This document shows positions 25,740 to 42,359 of a stretch of 64,000 nucleotides of DNA, in pieces (within the stretch, counting starts at the first letter, position 1; each line of letters opens with the position of its first letter). Source of the stretch: Varroa destructor (lineage: Eukaryota > Arthropoda > Arachnida > Mesostigmata > Varroidae); NCBI RefSeq assembly GCF_002443255.2, contig NW_019211454.1:7648248-7712247 (forward strand), given 5' to 3'. The notes below the pieces were generated by a model. That model worked only from the letters and a program-made list of their open reading frames with translations. It did no database searches and was not told where the DNA came from. Position numbers and translations under genes: made by a program.

Positions 25740-26187
25740 GTGTATGTGATCAGAGAGTTTCATAGAAGCTTCAGCGGCAGGCAAACTATTATGTACCGTA
25801 GGATCATACAATTCGACACAAAGTAAAGGAATTTTACCTACGAGTTGAAAATATGGATGGGTCACTCACGAGTCGGTTATTAGCCCAGCCATACAGCGGA
25901 AACGGGTGAAAAGTGAAGACGGCGAAAAAAACGCGACAGAAACATCATTTGATTGCTTCACTATAGACAGAACGAAAAGCGATAGCTACACAATAGTTTT
26001 CATATAGTGCGTGTGTGGTATACGATGGTTGGGATAGGTATAGGTTTTTAAATATTTTTAAAGTGTATTTATTTGATTTAAATAAAGAGTTGGTAAATGT
26101 GATTAGGCAGGGGTACATGGCCAGAGTTATGATTACTGTCTATGCCTCTGTATAAAGCATTATTATGTGGCGGCAGTACAATCAGTT

Positions 26188-26205
26188 TATATATATATAT
26201 ATATA
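26188..26205. repeat. (TA)n microsatellite
   Basis: About nine TA units in AT-rich sequence. Confidence 0.9.
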
Positions 26206-27317
26206 AAATGTTTAATTTTTATTAAGTCGATAGGTTGCAGAAAACATTCGTGACATATAAAAATATTAATATAGAATATTAAATATAGGATTAAAATGTT
26301 TCAAGTGTAAAATTATCACATTTTATTTTCTCTCTGATTATATACTTAATAAATTAACAATTGTTCATATTTTTCTATATAAAATTGTCTATATATGTAT
26401 CTATTACATAAAAGCACGTAGGTTACTAATATTTTTACAGCGGGCATTAGTGAGATAGATGGCCAATAGGTTTCAAGACAAGAAATCCAAGAGGTATAGT
26501 CATATATAGTACGGCAAGAGCTTGACATTCTCCAATGTGTTCTTGAAGGGTTTATGCTTCATATATATAGCTTTGAAACTTACACAAGTGGATTGCAAAT
26601 CTAATTCCTTATTTAGTTACTGAAGTGCTTGAACGACCACCCTTGGAAATCCATTTTTTTTGGCAACAAATCGACCTTGTCAGAATACGAACGAAATCGG
26701 GCAGAGTAATGAACGGTTTGTTCGCTGTTTTTTGCAACTTATATGCCTTTTCCACCAATAGAGCTAATAAATAACCGAGGAAAAAGTAAATAAAAAACAA
26801 CTACAGGTTTTGTTACTGTTATCGATACACCGTACCTGCGGGCCCCTAGACTAATAATACATCACTAAGGATTATGATTACATACTGTCATGATATTTCG
26901 TGATTAATCCATGAAATTAAAATTATATGTTTAAGTTATTTCTGCACAGAGTGTCCTACGTAGCGTCGTTTATTATGCAGAAATGTAATTACATGTTATC
27001 CTTTCCTTCAGTGTGCTATGAAAATACGAATTATCTCGACTCTCTGTCTCTCCCTTTCTCTTGCCGTCAGTTCAAACGGGCGCGCCACAATATAGTTGCC
27101 TGCTAAAGAAGAAGCTTCTATGCGAGGCTAGGTTGCCTGGCCCTCTCCGTCTCACCATAAGTTAAGCAGGAACAGTCCAGATAGAAGCACAAACTCTCCT
27201 AGCGAAACAAAGCAATTTCTTCCCGTTCAACGGTAAAAGTAAGGAGTGCGGCATCCAATCAGACCGAAAGCCGTCGTTGAGGCTAGCAACAGTCGAGGGT
27301 TTTACCCATCACTAACT

Positions 27318-27349
27318 CACCGTAACGAAGAGTGCTGTTCGTTACGGTG
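27318..27349. repeat. 12-bp perfect hairpin
   Basis: CACCGTAACGAA at 27318-27329 and TTCGTTACGGTG at 27338-27349 are exact reverse complements around an 8-base loop. The stem is mixed in composition, so this is not a low-complexity artefact. There is no ORF or tRNA signature and no U-rich tail; function unknown. Confidence 0.7.
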
Positions 27350-30300
27350 CTGTTGCTGTTCCTCCCAAGCTGCTACTAGGAGCATACGCTAGTCTTTGAA
27401 AAGCCGCAAATTCGTGTGCGTGTGTGTATGTGTATGTGTCTTCGCGCTATTCAACGAGGGTTTCGCATCGACCGTCGTCCAGTTGCGTTTCGTCGTGTGC
27501 CAACGAAGCACGCAAACGTAGGTAACTAATGTTCTACGCGGAGAATCAACTAAATACACAGATGATTGCTGGCTGCGTTTGTCGATTAAAATGTATACAA
27601 AGCAATGTTGTCCGCGGCGCTGGAGACAGAAGTAAAACAAAACTAGCGGGTAGTCATTGGTAGACCGCTGTTACCCACCGTTATTGTGAGACTGGTCGGA
27701 ACCGAACCAAACACTGATTTGAACTATGTACAGAAAGAAAGACGGAAAAGCTATACTGTCGATCCGCATATTGTGATTCAATGGGTGCGGGGACGAAGGG
27801 ATTCAATGAAGTTCACCGAATACTCCCAGATTTTCCTAGCGCGTTGCTGCACCGCCGGTGTTACAATCCGGTTTGCGTTGTGGCCAACGGCGATTCGCTT
27901 TGCAAGCGACACACCTACGTGTTCCTGATGCCGTTTGGGCTGCTGTAGAATGGCGCAGATAGATGCGTTGTGACTATTTGCCTTTCCTTTTTTGACATTA
28001 TGATTGCGAGTGGAAATGAAAAACACTTGATACGAGTCGACATTGATGTACCCAGCTGTAAGTGTGCATGCGAAAGTCACACGAAGATGAGCAAGCGATC
28101 CTTTGATGTGATATTATGTAGTACATCCAATACGCGTGATTCATTTCATGGGTGCGTGAATTTCTGTGCTTATGGAGCGCACTTTTTAGGGCGGTTTCGA
28201 TGTTGTTTATGTGTGCGTTTCTCTTATCTGTCTGTGTGCGTATTGAAAAAAACCCATCACTACTAAGTCTGTTCCATGCACTGGTTCATTATATAGTATT
28301 ATATGATGTTTCTATTGTAGGTGAGAGTGAAATTGAGATTCTCGGATATGCTGCTCCACAGAAATCCGTCTCGCTGACGGGCACAAAACAATGATGCAGT
28401 GGGGGGACCACATATTATGTTTTCTATTCAGGAAGCTAAAACTTTTTGTGTACCTTTTCCTAGCTTAGTTCAAATCCTTTATATCACTTTCCGAATTGGG
28501 AAGCGGACGATTTAGTCATGGTCGAAGCTAGTTAGCAATATTATAGCTATATACTTATTAGGAAAATGTATCTACCAAAATTAAAAGGTGTACATGTATA
28601 AGACAGCTGAGACAAACGAACTAAATCTCTGTAAATGACTGTATTTCTCGCGAAAGCTGATAATCTTTCTGTGCTATTTCTTCTCTTGATGTATTAGCAA
28701 TAACTTGCGGATTCCATCTTTTAGCTTAGAAACATAAATAAGCAACTTTCCCGCCGCTCTATCTTCAGGGGCATGCTTAATCTATTCATACTTCTGTCAT
28801 CATACTGTGTTTTATCATTCAGACAAGTATAGGCTTGCACCATCCAAACATAGTATATCAAGCTCTTCCACTCTACTATCTGAGATCTCTTCTGTAGTCA
28901 CAAAAAAACAGTTGCTTTCTCGCTTACAGAATGGCAGTTTATTGCTCTTGGTACTATAATGCAATCATAGTTGGTTTCTCCTGTGGTGAGTCGGCTCGTC
29001 CCCAATAGGTGTTTGGCCCTCTCCGACAGTTTCATTTGGACGAAGTTTTATGGGCGGCTGGCGATGTTGCCCGCCGACTGTGGAAGCATTGGACGCAGTG
29101 GTGGACGAGATCAGAGATATGGACAGCGTAGACTGCGGTCTCTCTTGTCCTGATTGTTTATTAAATCGACATTCAGTTGTTTGACGGTGGTTTCGAGACC
29201 ACCACTAAATAGAGCTGTAGTTCTAATCAATGTCCGAACTGGTTGGTCTTTCAAACCTATCAGCTAATCACTGAGTGTGCTGGTCGTAATGTCTATAGAA
29301 GGTACTCTGTTTCTACCAGGTTTAGAGAGATTCAGCAACTGCTTTTCTGGGTGTTCTATGAACTTCCGTCAATTTGTACTGATACTGACATATATTATTC
29401 TGCTAGCAGTTCAATAGCAGGAACATGGTAACGGTTGTCACTGGTCGACCTATGTAATAGCGGTCAGCACTACGCTACCTTAACCTACAAACACTAATGC
29501 TTATAAACGCATACGTACATTTCTTGCACATGATCCATATCACATGTACGTAACGGACATTACATTACGCCCAGTGTTGACATTAGGCGTCACTGGAGAT
29601 CGCTGGCTGGCTGCCAGCACCAAACCCTGCTTGACGACCCTTACACTGTCACTAACAATAATACGCAACCTTGTTACAATCAGTTTGTGATTCCTTTGTG
29701 ATCGCCTTTAATCCTCACCCATTTAGCCTGCCTCAGCGAACTTATGAAATTGCCCATTCGTATCATCCGATTACACTGCCCTCAAGCAATTTGATTGCGA
29801 CTCTCGAACAGCGGTTTCGCTAGCTTTCTTTAATTCTCCCTATGTGCTATTGTGCCGCTGGCACGCTGTGACTCGTGTACAGGTGCCCCACACGCGTGCA
29901 CCTATTGCTTGAGCTTCCATTAGAATTAAGGTACCGCTAAGACCGTTGATTTCTTTTGGTCATTTTGTTGTTGGAAGCAATCTGAAGTTCAATTATCTCA
30001 TGCAAATATTAGAGCGGTTAAAAATTAGCTAAATGAGTTACGTCAAAATAGTGACAATTTCAAGCATCAATTCTATTGCAGAAAATTAAAGAAACCTTTC
30101 GTTCAAAACCTAACTATATATTTGTTGGGTAAACATTAAGGAATTAAACGTTCACAATGAGTTGTGTTACAAATTCTCAACCCCTGCGGAAAGAACTGCC
30201 TAGAAAGCTCTTTTCCCCTCCGTTAACATTCGAAGTTAGAACTAAATAATTCTTCATCTACACTTTAGCTCAAATTCGATTTTTACCAGACACTGAATTT

Positions 30301-30516
30301 CCATTATGGTGTTTTTTTTTAATTAAGTAAAGCCTAGAGAGGAAAAATCCCAAAAGTCGTTGAGGCGCTTCCTCACAAAAAAAATGCAACTGAATCTATT
30401 ATGTTAGGGTACAACTCTTTTCTAGCTCTCGTGCACAGGTACTCCACGTAGAGGTGATAGATTTTAGAAGTCACGTAAGCAGCATTCATTTCCTTCCTTC
30501 ATTTTCATGGCCGCAG

Positions 30517-34049
<3,533 letters not shown>

Positions 34050-34242
34050 AATAATGCCGATAAAATACTTTTCAAGTCACCAGTGCAGGTTATAATGGTG
34101 CCTATATAACAAACGTTACCCAACAGCATGCTGCTCTATTCGACTCGCAACCTATTCTTGCTCGAATGTTTGGATCGCATCTATTTGACCCCAAAAATCA
34201 ATTATTATGGCTCTATGTTACCATTTTGGTCCGTAGAAGTTC

Positions 34243-34248
34243 ATTAAA
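34243..34248 (+). terminator. Possible ZC4H2 polyadenylation signal (ATTAAA)
   Basis: ATTAAA lies 194 bases after the ZC4H2 stop codon, with a T/G-rich stretch (GCTTTTGTTTC) shortly downstream, as expected for a cleavage site. Other variant hexamers occur nearby, so the choice is tentative. Confidence 0.3.
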
Positions 34249-34259
34249 TGTGACGCCAT

Positions 34260-37200
34260 TGCTTTTGTTTCTAATCTCTATAACACTATTAGCATCGAAC
34301 TAACATCTGCTAATGTATTCTTATGACTAAAGTTACGTACTCCTTACCATCCTTAGGGCCATTACCAACCATAAGGTCATTTTTAGAGTGTAAGTAAGGT
34401 GATATAAAGGCGTGTCGTAGTGGCATAAGTAGACATAAGCGATTGTCTAAACCGGATCGTACATTTTTCCAATGTTTTGATATTGATTTTGAGTCGAAGC
34501 CATATCTCATATATTTAATTTGTGATTAAACAAACAAAAGAGTTGAATAGAAGACTTGTACATTAATTGTACGGTAATCAAACCACTGTTGATGTCGTAA
34601 CACACTAATGATCACTGCGCTGCACCGGCTGAAAACACAACTTCTGTATATGGTTGATAAAAGTCGTAAATTCTGCTTCCGTCTTAACCATGGGGGAACT
34701 GAAGATGTCATGGGGTTAGAGAGCTGGGAAAAGGGATGAAGGGCAAAAATGGTTTATGCAGAGTGACGATAGGCGAAATGGAGAATGCAGCTGCAATATG
34801 AAACCATTGGAGTATGCATCCGATTTACCATAAGAATTATAGGATCCGCATCACTTAAATATGCAAACTTTAATTAATCGGATACGTATGTTTCGAGCGT
34901 TTTTGAAGCCGCTTCTTCCTACGCAATCTGTTGAATCTGCCAAATCTGGATGCTCACTCCGAGGTAACGACATCCTTAAAGGATGACAGCCGGATAAACA
35001 GGTGAATTTCCGCGGGCATTTAGGTACATTTATCTTCTGCAGGTGTATAGCAACCAAAGAAGCGGAGAACCTAGTTGTAAGCCTGATGGATCCTCCGCTT
35101 ATGTGTACTTCACAAGATTGTATTATTATTATTATTCTATAACGCTATATAATCGAAACCTTCAGGTTTATTAACCACGTATTGCAGAGAGAGAGAAATA
35201 AAGTTTAGTAATGGTTGCTAAAGGGCGATATTGAAATGGCAATGATAACGGATGATTACCGCTATCAGCATTTAATCCACCATCACCCACTGATGATAAG
35301 TTAGGCAACCAGTCTGACTTGTAGACGTGAATTAGTGTGATGTCAAGTTCACGCGTTTCGTCAAATTTTCATCAGCAGACGAATAGATAATGTTCAGTTA
35401 TAGGGTACGATACCAAACACGCTCAGTTCCTAGTTTACCTGGGCCTTTGTTGAAATGGGGTCCACTATTTGAGTTAGGCAAGGTCCAGATGCCGTGTAAA
35501 CCAGACATAACGCCCGTTTGTATTGCCTTGTATTATACATCGATGTATATTATCTACAAATAGATGTGTTAGAAAAAAATGTTAGACCCTAACATGCATA
35601 CATCAAATAAAATCGTACAAGTTGTGTGGATCTGAAAGAAGCTGTTCAGAAAGAACGATTACTGTTTTATATTAGGTTCACGATGCGCTTGTATACCAAT
35701 TTTAGACAAAAATAAATCTATGAAAAGCTGACTACGAGTTTAAACCTCCTTGTATAGTAAAATTGATTTGGCAAATGGCCAAATCCTGTATATATAATAC
35801 ATATACAGATTTTTTTTACTACAACTTTTGAATTCGATAGTATGATGGGTCTACTTTTGAGTTGCGTTTAATTCCTTAGTTAATTCCCGGTTATTTTTTT
35901 TTCATTTGAGCTTACGAGTTATAAGCGATTCTTGCTCACCCGATAGTGAATAAAATCCTGTACTTATACAGCACACTTCGTAGCTCTGTCGTATGGATTA
36001 CAATACCTATTATTCTTCTAAAAGAAAGCATTTTGAAACTGTAAAGTATAAATTCATCATAATACAGTACACGAGAAAGCTACGCATGCTTCAGTTCGAA
36101 GATTAAGGAGAGATAAACGAAGGGAGTTCAGTATGTGACGGAAGAGATTTCTGTCGGAAATTTAGGATTAAAAGTGACGCGTGAACGGCTGACAAATGAC
36201 ATATAGACAGATACGTACCTATAACAGGAATGAACTTTCTAATGATAGATAAAATAAAGAAGAACACTGCTGATCTCCAAAGTTCCTACGCCAGAACTCA
36301 ACGAGAGCACGCTCGTCACAATGGAGTTGCTGTCTACTTCATTTGTAAACATGCCGTACCTTTTTGTAAAATGTCATATACATAAACGTGCCGAAACATA
36401 CAATAAACAATATATAGTAACTAAACATTGTAGTCTTTTTCGATACTCGGAACTTGTTTTTCAATTACGTCCCTTCAAACTAATGTATAATAACTATTTA
36501 TCTAGATCTGAAATTTGAGTTACCGTTACTGATCACTCAAATCGAGTAAACACTGAGTGCATTTTTTTTAATTCTTCGGGAGGAAAGCCGTGGTTCACGT
36601 TTAATTATTCATAATATTTTAATCATTATATGGTTAGTTAATGATAGTCTTTGACTAATGTCAAACGTATGGAATTAGCAAAAATCAGTAGATAGAAATC
36701 TGCGATGTTAACTGGTAGACTTATTTGATCTCATTCATGTCGGTACTCTATCGATTGGGAAATCGACTATACTCGATCTGTTTACGCTGCTTTTTGAGCA
36801 TGGCCTTAGTACTAATTCGTCGCGGTGTCTTCTAAATAAATAGGAAATTAATTATAGATTGATTTTTATATGGCGGAAGCCATTGGGTCTCATCAATCTT
36901 GTTCGGCACTACATACAATTCGACAAATTCTTCTAATAACTTTTTTGATGATTATTCGTTTGGTAATTGCTGGGAAAAGGATTCTCTTCCAAATGCTCTT
37001 AGGACGGACGAATCTTCTATGGTGAGCATTTTCCGGATTGCTTTCGAAACTACGTCTGCACAATACTTTTTTCTTGCTCAATGTTTTACCGGAAACTTCT
37101 TTATTAATAAGCTAAGTTGGTCGCGGAGTGTTCCCGCCGAGACTGTATAGTAGTTTATGCAAACGTGTGCTTAGCATGTCAACAATCTTCTTGGTTGCGG

Positions 37201-40200
37201 TCAGTATTACTCATTTGAAGAATTGCTAGTCATAAAAAGCCTATCTGATTCATTCCACGTTAGAAAACAGGTCTCGCTTGTTGTTAAACGTTTAACGTCA
37301 CTTTTTGCAGTGCTGATCCGTCAAGCTCCAAAGTCGAAGATGTGCCTTGTAACTAAACAACCATGAACGTCTTTGCCATGTTTCGAAAATATGCCAGTCA
37401 GCGTATTCAAAGCTTATTCGACGTCCCGTCAGAAACGTGTTCATGTATCGCATTTCTTTGCATAACCTATATGATGGCCGGCCAATATCCGATTCGTTTT
37501 TCGCCGTTGAAATTGATTAGATAACCACTGACGACACACAGACTGTGTAAAGAGTTGCCGAAGGTTCTTCTGGTTGCCAGCAGACGCATGCCTAAACGCA
37601 ACGTGTGTTTATGTTTCCGTGGAAGTTCGCTTTCCTTCCGTGCCCCCTGTGTGTTTCCTTCTACCGTTACAGAGAGTTAAAAAAAAAGTTGGGTTTGCTT
37701 GTATTTCTCAGCGCAGGACTCGAGTTTTCCTCGCGATGTGCAGATATACAGGCCTGTTAGTTATGGCGAATGCTGATGCGCGTTTGGAGATTTCCGAAGA
37801 GGAATACGTGATTAGCGAACGCCTAAGATCTCCGGGTGGTAGCAGCAAAAACGAAGTTAGGCTGTGGCGTCGAGCATAAAGTATGATGGGTGTTTGATTT
37901 ATCTGCATAACAAAATTCCTCTGCATTGGAATGCTTGTGATTCATGTTCAAGAAAGAGTCGTACGCAAATCTTTTGAATGAATCATGGTCGTTGTGTCCG
38001 TCTTAGTGAATTTGGGTTTGTCCTTGATAAATATTCCTTTGATAGCGGATAAAATATCTGGGTTTTTCATGGTGAGAAGTCAATGTAGAACCCGGACATG
38101 CTTAACAGAATAAGTCGTTAGCATCATTATCATAATGATAATACTATGCCGTTGCTGTAACCGGTACATCTATCGAGACAGGTTAGCAATAAAAAGGACA
38201 GTCAATGGCTCCTCTGAAAACTGCGGATGAACATTTATCGTTACTATACAACTAGTCCAAAATCTCAACGAATATGGATTTGATGCTAGATAGTAGTTCT
38301 GATGTTCAGTGTGCCTCATTTAAGATTTCCAACGTGTAACTATTTTTTGACGTTTAAGTTTTTGTGCTATTCACGAAGCTGGTAGTGTTTATTTGTTATT
38401 GGTATAATTTGAAGCAGCGACCGTATGAAAATAGGGATTAGTAGTCAATCGCCTATGCCAAAATACTAAAATGGGTACTGCCTGGCGAAACATTGTTACT
38501 AGGGGCCTTTTGAAAGATGTTTGCGTCTTACAAACTCATATTTGAACAACCAGTATCTAGTTATAAGTGATAAGTTAATACTACCACATACCAGATACAA
38601 TGACTTCAGTCTATCGTTGTTATTTGAATGTTTTTCCTGAGGATCGAATTTAATGAACCTTATACTGAGTCGCTACTCTTTCTTTGAGCATCGGGCGACC
38701 CATGTTAAAAATTTTTCGTTGACGTTCAGTTTTCGCGTCAACCCTTTCAATATGGTCTCAATAGATTTGGCTACATAAGCTTAAGATACTGCCGAACCTT
38801 GCCCTCGTAGGGCAACCAGATTGCCTTCTATGTCAGAGGGGTGGAGAGCCAGGTTTGTTTTGAAAGATTGTATTACAGGGTGATAGCGGGGAGAATGTAA
38901 AACAATCTGTTTCATACATTCGATGAAAGGCGTTTGGGACGGCTCGCTGCCTTAATTTATAAATAGTTCTTTCCTAACGCAGTATTGCGTACCGTGGTCA
39001 ACACTATAAGTTATTACATTAGTATGGATAAGTGGTGCGAATCTGCCTGTTAAGGACGAGGTGCTAATAAGACTGCTTTAATCTGCGTTCGTGTGTACGG
39101 ATATGTGCTGTAACATTCCATTGAATACTGAGAATATCTGTACTATGCAATAGCAAAAAAACGCACGCAAGGTGCATCCGCTTAAAACTGGTATTTTGGT
39201 AAACTCAGTTGGTAAGTCTCCTAGCTGCGCGTTTACCATTATTATTATTATTATAGATATGTTTATGCAACTGCACAACTGGCTGTCTTAATGAAGACGT
39301 ACTAGTAAGCTCGATTAGGTACGCGTTTTCCATGTGCAACAATATTGAAACGGGCTACGTTTGCCAAGGATGTATGGATTGATGAGCACGCTGAAAGTTA
39401 ACTAAAGGGAAGAAAATTCGCGCTTTGTAATAAGAGATCGGTTGCAACTTGAAAAATACCGAAGCAATAATACAGTTTCTGAAGATCTTTGCGTATTGTT
39501 TTATTAACAGATCTGTCATAATCTACGCTCCGTGGGACGGTTTGACGGCTCGTAGTTCTCACCTATTTTATGACAGTATGCGTGCAATAAACGTAGAAGT
39601 CGCACTGTAGCACATTATTTTCCGTTGTATGCCTGGGGCGGTCGCATTTAAATTCTCATAAACTTTGGCAGCATGCGTTTATCCGCTATTTCTGGCACTA
39701 GAAGAAAGCTAATCCTCGTTAGAACGAGTAACACGCTCAAGAAAAAAAAATGCATCATCTTCTTAATTTAAGCAAAAGGATCGGCTATTATTCAATCATT
39801 TTCCGCTCAGCGAATTAGAAGCTTTAATACCTGAACTATGACGGCCTATGTCAGTGCAAGTCTTCATGCGGTACCTAAAGAATCCAAGAAAACTTTCATA
39901 AGGCGAATTAACTGAATTTAGATTTAGAGGGCTAAGAAATTTATAAAAATGGCTGAAGAAAACATTTTTGATACACCTGGACTCTTTATATAGTAGCCTT
40001 TTAGGGAACAGAAGACTAGTTGCATATGCGCGGGTACTTAGAAGTTATTTGCGGATTGAAGAAGGAATATATTGAAAAAATACAGTGGATGGTTTAGCTT
40101 CCGAATTGGAGATGTAGTTCTAATTTCTCGCTTTGTCTATACAAAGTGGGTCGCAGACGTTGTTTATATATACGAGCTGGTGAGGCGCGTGATTCTCGAG

Positions 40201-41040
40201 GAACATGCAAATCGAGGCCTTGTATGTGATTAACAAGCGCAGAGAAAGCCTTGGTTCTTTTCCGCTGGGTTGCACTTTAAAGACAGGAGCTGGTAGGCTT
40301 TGTTAAAGGTTTAAAGAGGCGCTACAAGAAACGTTGTTAATTTGAAATCGTTACTCCTGACAGAGATAATTAATACTCACTTTATAAATTAACTAATGTT
40401 AAGTCTCCAAATCTAGATCTAGGTGTTTGAAAACATATGAAAGCCATCTGTTACATTTTGAATCAATTTTAAAAGAAAATACATCTTAATATTCATATAT
40501 AAATAGGCTTTGATTATATGTAAATATCGCCTACAGCTCACATGGTTAGCTCACTGTTGTGACTTAGCATCCAAAGATGTGATCTATATTGTATTTGAAT
40601 GACGCAGACCAGGAGTGCCGTTGGATTTCGTGACCCTGCCCTCAGCGTATAATCGATCTCGCACGATAGGTACTGTCGCCCAAATATGAACCCTTGAAGA
40701 CAAAATGCAGCGTTTCACCAGCATGAATTACGTCGATTATTCTTCGTCCAATCCATCTAAACAAGTAGGCGTGCGATTTTCAACATGTGCGATGAGTGTA
40801 GAGCCGCCATTCGTAAACTACTTCAAGAGCAGGGGTCCCGCATCACAACCAAGCCTAAACTAGGCCTTGCTGAACGTTCCGGCTATACTTGTCATTCGCT
40901 GACAGCCTCTAACTTGAGTTTCGCGTCCTGGCTTACGATGATCGGATGCGAGCGGACACACGGCGGCGGTGCTTCGTTGTGGCACTGTTCTATTCCTATC
41001 AAACCGTTACCCAAAACAGGTTTATTCTGGTCTATCTGTG
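34260..41040. other. Intergenic, no supported gene
   Basis: Only short ORFs without recognisable domains. One at 37574-37879 (plus) ends in a charged, protein-like stretch (RLEISEEEYVISERLR) but has no splice support. ATT triplet tracts lie at 35121-35136 and 39238-39254, and a small perfect hairpin TTGCCCT-CGT-AGGGCAA at 38799-38815. A possible but unsupported ORF at 40785-41051 contains CDECRAAIRKLLQEQ and precedes the next locus. Confidence 0.45.
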
Positions 41041-41065
41041 ATCCCCTGTAACACTGAGCGCTCAG

Positions 41066-41189
41066 AAAACATCCGAAACCTACCGGATTTTATGCAAGCG
41101 AGCGATGCAAATGGGTGCGATGGAGCGAAAGGAGAAACAGCAAGCCCTGGTGATTTACACAATTTTCAACGCAGGGTATGCGTTTTTAG
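41066..41189 (+). CDS. Possible upstream exon of the LOTUS-like gene
   Basis: Seen: a frame open from 41042 follows an acceptor-like GCGCTCAG at 41065 and reads KTSETYRILCKRAMQMGAME, then KQQALVIYTIFNAGYAFL. It reaches a donor-like TTTTTAG|GTGTTT (GT at 41190-41191), leaving one base of a split codon. The next exon begins at 41391 and needs exactly one base, so the splice would be in frame across an AT-rich 201-nt intron. A better-looking donor at 41176 (GTATGC) would break the frame. The peptide matches nothing I know, and either splice site may be wrong. Confidence 0.3.
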
Positions 41190-41390
41190 GTGTTTCTATA
41201 TGATGGGCACAGGGTAAATATTCGCCATTTTGCCTAATATTCGATTTTTGCATTATACAGTATATAGCTTTTTACGGTTGCGAAATAAAAACAATATAAA
41301 TTATCTACTGCTTTAAAGGGGTCATATTGATGATTCCGAATAGAAGTGTCGATTTCTCACAATTTTATCACTTATTTATTTTTCTTACAG

Positions 41391-42085
41391 ATGAAACATC
41401 AACTATCAATTTCGACAGAGACCAGATATTTGTCCTGGTGAAGGAGATTGTTCACGCATATCCATTCTTAGATTATCCTGATGAGCTAGAGGACCTGCTA
41501 CGGAGGGAAACTGGTTCTAACCCGTGGGGCTCATGTACCTCGGACGATTTTCTTTTTGATCTTGTTGATCACGTGCCGATGATTGTCTACTCAGACGGAT
41601 CGGGCAGAACCAGACCGTGCCCCCATCTAAATGACGACATCAATAACAATCTGAATGACACTGGCGTGGATAGCGCTCGCGGAACAGTTTATGAGGGATA
41701 CAGTCGAAACAATAACAATGCATCGTTTTGTACAAATGCTCCAAACATTGAGGAGAGTCTTGTCCTTGTGAGCTGTGCATCCTCCTTCGAACCTTTCAGC
41801 TCCTTTCCCAGTCCTTTGAGATCGATTTTCGATGCCGAACGATAACGATATTTAAGTCTTCTTGAAGTTCTCGAGATGTTTATTGAACGAAATCGACGTA
41901 ATGCAGAAATATCTGCTACTGCAAGTAAACTCTTCAGCACTAGACCAGAGCAGATATTTGTCACACATGCCAGACTGAGAAATATGCTGACCAAGTCAGA
42001 AAATGAATACATAGAGAGTTCGATTGCGAAGAGCGTCACCAGAATCAGTACAATATCTGATAGCGATTCGCCGAAGCAGGAGTAA
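41391..42085 (+). CDS. Unrecognised protein with a LOTUS/OST-HTH-like segment; frame crossed by one TAA
   Basis: Seen: a strong acceptor (TTATTTTTCTTACAG, ending 41390) opens a frame reading DETSTINFDRDQIFVLVKEI, and so on to TAA at 41843-41845. The same frame then continues open (RYLSLLEVLEMFIERNRR onward) to TAA at 42083-42085. Residues about 8-70 of the exon have a helix (FVLVKEIVHAYPF), a second helix (ELEDLLRRETG) and SDDFLFDLVDHVPMIVYSDG, a layout like LOTUS/OST-HTH domains of Oskar, TDRD5 and TDRD7, which act in germline RNA regulation. An Asn-rich disordered region follows (NDDINNNLND, RNNNNAS). A donor GTGAGC at 41768 and acceptor CTCGAG at 41875 would remove 108 nt, including the first TAA, and preserve the frame. 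Alternatively this is a gene ending at 41845, or a decaying pseudogene. The LOTUS call is my inference from pattern only; that the exon codes is more secure. Confidence 0.5.
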
Positions 42086-42359
42086 TTAAAGAGTTTTCAG
42101 CGACGCGACGAAGCCTCAATGTACACTATGAAGCAAATGTACACGTTCTTCTTAGGGCGGGTGCTCTCATAATTATTAACTGTAGCATTTTCTCTCGGGG
42201 TCAAAGCGAACGCTTATTGTGTTACTCGTTGTCACGCAAGCGACGTTCAGTCTGACTAAGTATCATTTGGGGTGCTCAGTGTCGTCACTGCATTCCACAA
42301 ATTACGTCCGTTACTGCGTTTGCGCATACCCAGAATAAAACAGAGCGCGTACTTATCGG

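Larger units (their letters stand above)
25750..30516. other. Region upstream of ZC4H2, no coding sequence supported
   Basis: AT-rich to about 27 kb, with a (TA)n tract at 26188-26205, then more mixed composition. A 12-bp perfect hairpin lies at 27318-27349 and a short GT run near 27417-27440. The ZC4H2 start codon sits directly behind a splice acceptor, so a 5' non-coding exon and the promoter of that gene probably lie somewhere here; I cannot place them. Confidence 0.4.

Noticed and set aside
30454..30516. N-terminal extension of ZC4H2 from an upstream in-frame ATG
   Set aside because: The added 21 residues are translated polypyrimidine tract and splice acceptor; the family starts near the ATG at 30517.
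41876..42085. Separate 69-codon gene starting at an ATG
   Set aside because: It is in the same frame as the preceding exon, and the sequence upstream of the ATG is also protein-like, so it is better read as a continuation after the TAA or after a short intron.
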